Of a DNA stretch of 5,686 bases, positions 4,668 through 5,686 are shown piece after piece. Origin of the DNA: an uncultured Eubacteriales bacterium (lineage in GTDB: Bacteria; Bacillota; Clostridia; Oscillospirales; Oscillospiraceae); assembly GCA_902475515.1 (NCBI GenBank), contig CABSAB010000107.1, positions 1 through 5,686 on the forward strand. The letters run 5' to 3'. The position numbers and the translations under genes were made by a program. Within the stretch, counting starts at the first letter, position 1; every line of letters starts with the position of its first letter. Under the pieces are notes generated by a model, which searched no databases, had not been told where the DNA came from, and was given only the letters and a program-made list of their open reading frames with translations.

Positions 4668-5660
4668 ATGGGCAAAATTTCTTTGTTGATAGATGGCACC
4701 CAGATCCAGGCCGAAGAGGGCATGAGTGTCCTTGAGGCTGCGCTTTCTGCGGGCATCTATATTCCGCATCTGTGCTCTCATCCCGATCTTCCCGCCACGG
4801 GCGGATGTAAGATGTGCGTGGTGGAGATCGACGGCGAGGCCGCCCCGGTTTCCTCCTGTGTCACCGAAGTTCGTGAGGGCATGAACGTAAAAACCAAATC
4901 CGACAAGCTCACCCAGCTGCGGAAGATTGCGCTGGAGCTGATCATGGCGGGCCATCCCCACGACTGCACCGGCTGCCGGGCCTACGGCAACTGCGAGCTC
5001 CAGGCCATGTGGCAGTATCTGGGCGTGCTCCACGCCCGCATGAAGGACGAGTTCCCCGAGAAGCAGACCCTGAAGATCGGCACCGGCACCCCCGTGATCA
5101 TCCGGGAAAATGACCGCTGTATCCAGTGCGGCCGCTGTGTCCGGGCCTGCAACAGCCTTAGAAAGGTCGGCGCCATTGACTATCAGAAGAAGGGCCTGGA
5201 GACCTATATCTCCACCCCGAACGACCTGCCGCTGAACCAGACGGACTGCCGCTTCTGCTCCGCCTGCGTGGAGGTCTGTCCCACCGGCGCCTTGATAGAC
5301 ATGGAGGGCCTGTTCCGGGAGGATCTGCCCCGGGAGCAGTCTTTGGTCCCCTGCCGTGCCGAGTGCCCGGCCCACACCGATATTCCCGCGTATCTCCGGC
5401 TCATCGCCGAGGGCAAGTATTCTGAGGCTGTGGGTGTGATCCGCGAGAAGCTGACGTTCCCCCACGCCCTGGGCTATGTCTGCAACAACCGCTGCGAGAC
5501 CGGCTGTAAGCGCAAGATGGTCAACGACCCGCTGTCCATCCGGAACCTCAAGCGTTTTGCCGTGGAAAACGACAAGGACCAGAGCTGGAAAGAACAGTAC
5601 ATCACCCCGAAGAAGCCCCGCACCGGCAAGAAGGTCGCCGTCATCGGCGGCGGTTTTTGA
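4668..5660 (+). CDS. Multi-cluster Fe-S / GltD-like oxidoreductase, N-terminal part; reading frame broken at window end
   Basis: The 330 visible residues form the electron-entry half of a cytoplasmic NAD(P)-linked oxidoreductase. Domains in order: a [2Fe-2S] ferredoxin fold (Cys36, Cys47, Cys50, Cys64); a His-Cys [4Fe-4S] site as in NuoG and iron-only hydrogenases (His96, Cys100, Cys103, Cys109); a two-cluster ferredoxin (Cys151/154/157/161 and Cys194/197/200/204); then the GltD-type Fe-S domain with CRAECPAHTDIP (Cys229, Cys233) and CNNRCETGC (Cys272, Cys276, Cys280). GKKVAVIGGG (320-329) opens the FAD/NAD(P) Rossmann fold, but Phe and a TGA replace the expected Pro-Ala-Gly. Relatives continue several hundred residues and link NAD(P)H to ferredoxin, formate dehydrogenase or hydrogenase partners; which applies here cannot be told. 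AAGGGAG (4649-4655) stands 12 bases before the ATG. The true gene is probably longer. Confidence 0.85.
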   Translation: MGKISLLIDGTQIQAEEGMSVLEAALSAGIYIPHLCSHPDLPATGGCKMCVVEIDGEAAPVSSCVTEVREGMNVKTKSDKLTQLRKIALELIMAGHPHDCTGCRAYGNCELQAMWQYLGVLHARMKDEFPEKQTLKIGTGTPVIIRENDRCIQCGRCVRACNSLRKVGAIDYQKKGLETYISTPNDLPLNQTDCRFCSACVEVCPTGALIDMEGLFREDLPREQSLVPCRAECPAHTDIPAYLRLIAEGKYSEAVGVIREKLTFPHALGYVCNNRCETGCKRKMVNDPLSIRNLKRFAVENDKDQSWKEQYITPKKPRTGKKVAVIGGGF

Positions 5661-5686
5661 TGGGATGGTTGCACTCCAGTTTCACG
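5655..5686. other. Terminal sequence that does not continue the Fe-S flavoprotein
   Basis: After the third Gly codon of VAVIGGG (5652-5654) the sequence changes to a T-run and then 27 bases that in no plus-strand frame give the PAGL-type continuation of a Rossmann fold. The frames read FDGMVALQFH, FLMGWLHSSFT (with one added T) or stop at once. I recognise no insertion-sequence end in these few bases. An assembly junction, an inserted element or a rearrangement are all possible. Confidence 0.5.

Noticed and set aside
4473..5465. A 330-codon minus-strand frame opposite the Fe-S gene
   Set aside because: The plus strand has all the cysteine motifs expected of a real protein; the minus-strand translation is Leu/Gly/Ala/His-rich without recognisable features and is a shadow frame.

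Overview
The window reads as a piece of a GC-rich anaerobic Firmicutes chromosome, most likely a gut clostridium of the Oscillospiraceae/Ruminococcaceae type. This is inferred from gene content (a CBS/DRTGG-type manganese pyrophosphatase, a FeoB end, a multi-cluster Fe-S flavoprotein of NuoG/GltD type, a phloretin-hydrolase-like protein), strong AGGAG-type ribosome binding sites, and sigma-A promoters with extended -10 elements. No ribosomal marker is present, so the lineage is not proven.

Layout, left to right. Positions 1-123 (+) carry the last 40 codons of what looks like FeoB, the ferrous iron transporter. A long hairpin (131-172) separates it from a convergent gene, 184-1833 (-), a complete regulated family II inorganic pyrophosphatase (ppaC type: DHH - CBS - DRTGG - CBS - DHH - DHHA2). 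A divergent promoter region (1834-2129) follows. Then comes a four-helix membrane protein of the DUF2798 family (2130-2693, +). A GNAT acetyltransferase with a GTG start (2800-3429, +) has its own promoter and terminator and is visibly more AT-rich than its neighbours. A perfect 13-bp hairpin (3431-3459) lies between it and a convergent gene, 3490-4263 (-), related to the C-C hydrolases PhlG (2,4-diacetylphloroglucinol hydrolase) and Phy (phloretin hydrolase). A 404-bp divergent intergenic region (4264-4667) holds promoters in both directions, a GC-rich dyad and a 13-bp direct repeat. The last gene (4668-5660, +) starts a large cytoplasmic electron-transfer flavoprotein: [2Fe-2S], His-Cys [4Fe-4S], two [4Fe-4S], then the Fe-S domain of GltD-like proteins. 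It stops abruptly inside the GxGxxG dinucleotide-binding motif about 30 bases before the window end.

Each complete gene appears to be transcribed on its own; no operon is evident. The genes are mostly housekeeping or accessory metabolism (pyrophosphate removal, iron uptake, redox), with two accessory-looking members (the acetyltransferase and the hydrolase). I see no phage, CRISPR, toxin-antitoxin or recognisable transposon. The points most worth following are the hydrolase-family gene, the abrupt break in the Fe-S flavoprotein, and the repeat structure upstream of that gene. I do not see a clear new multi-gene system.
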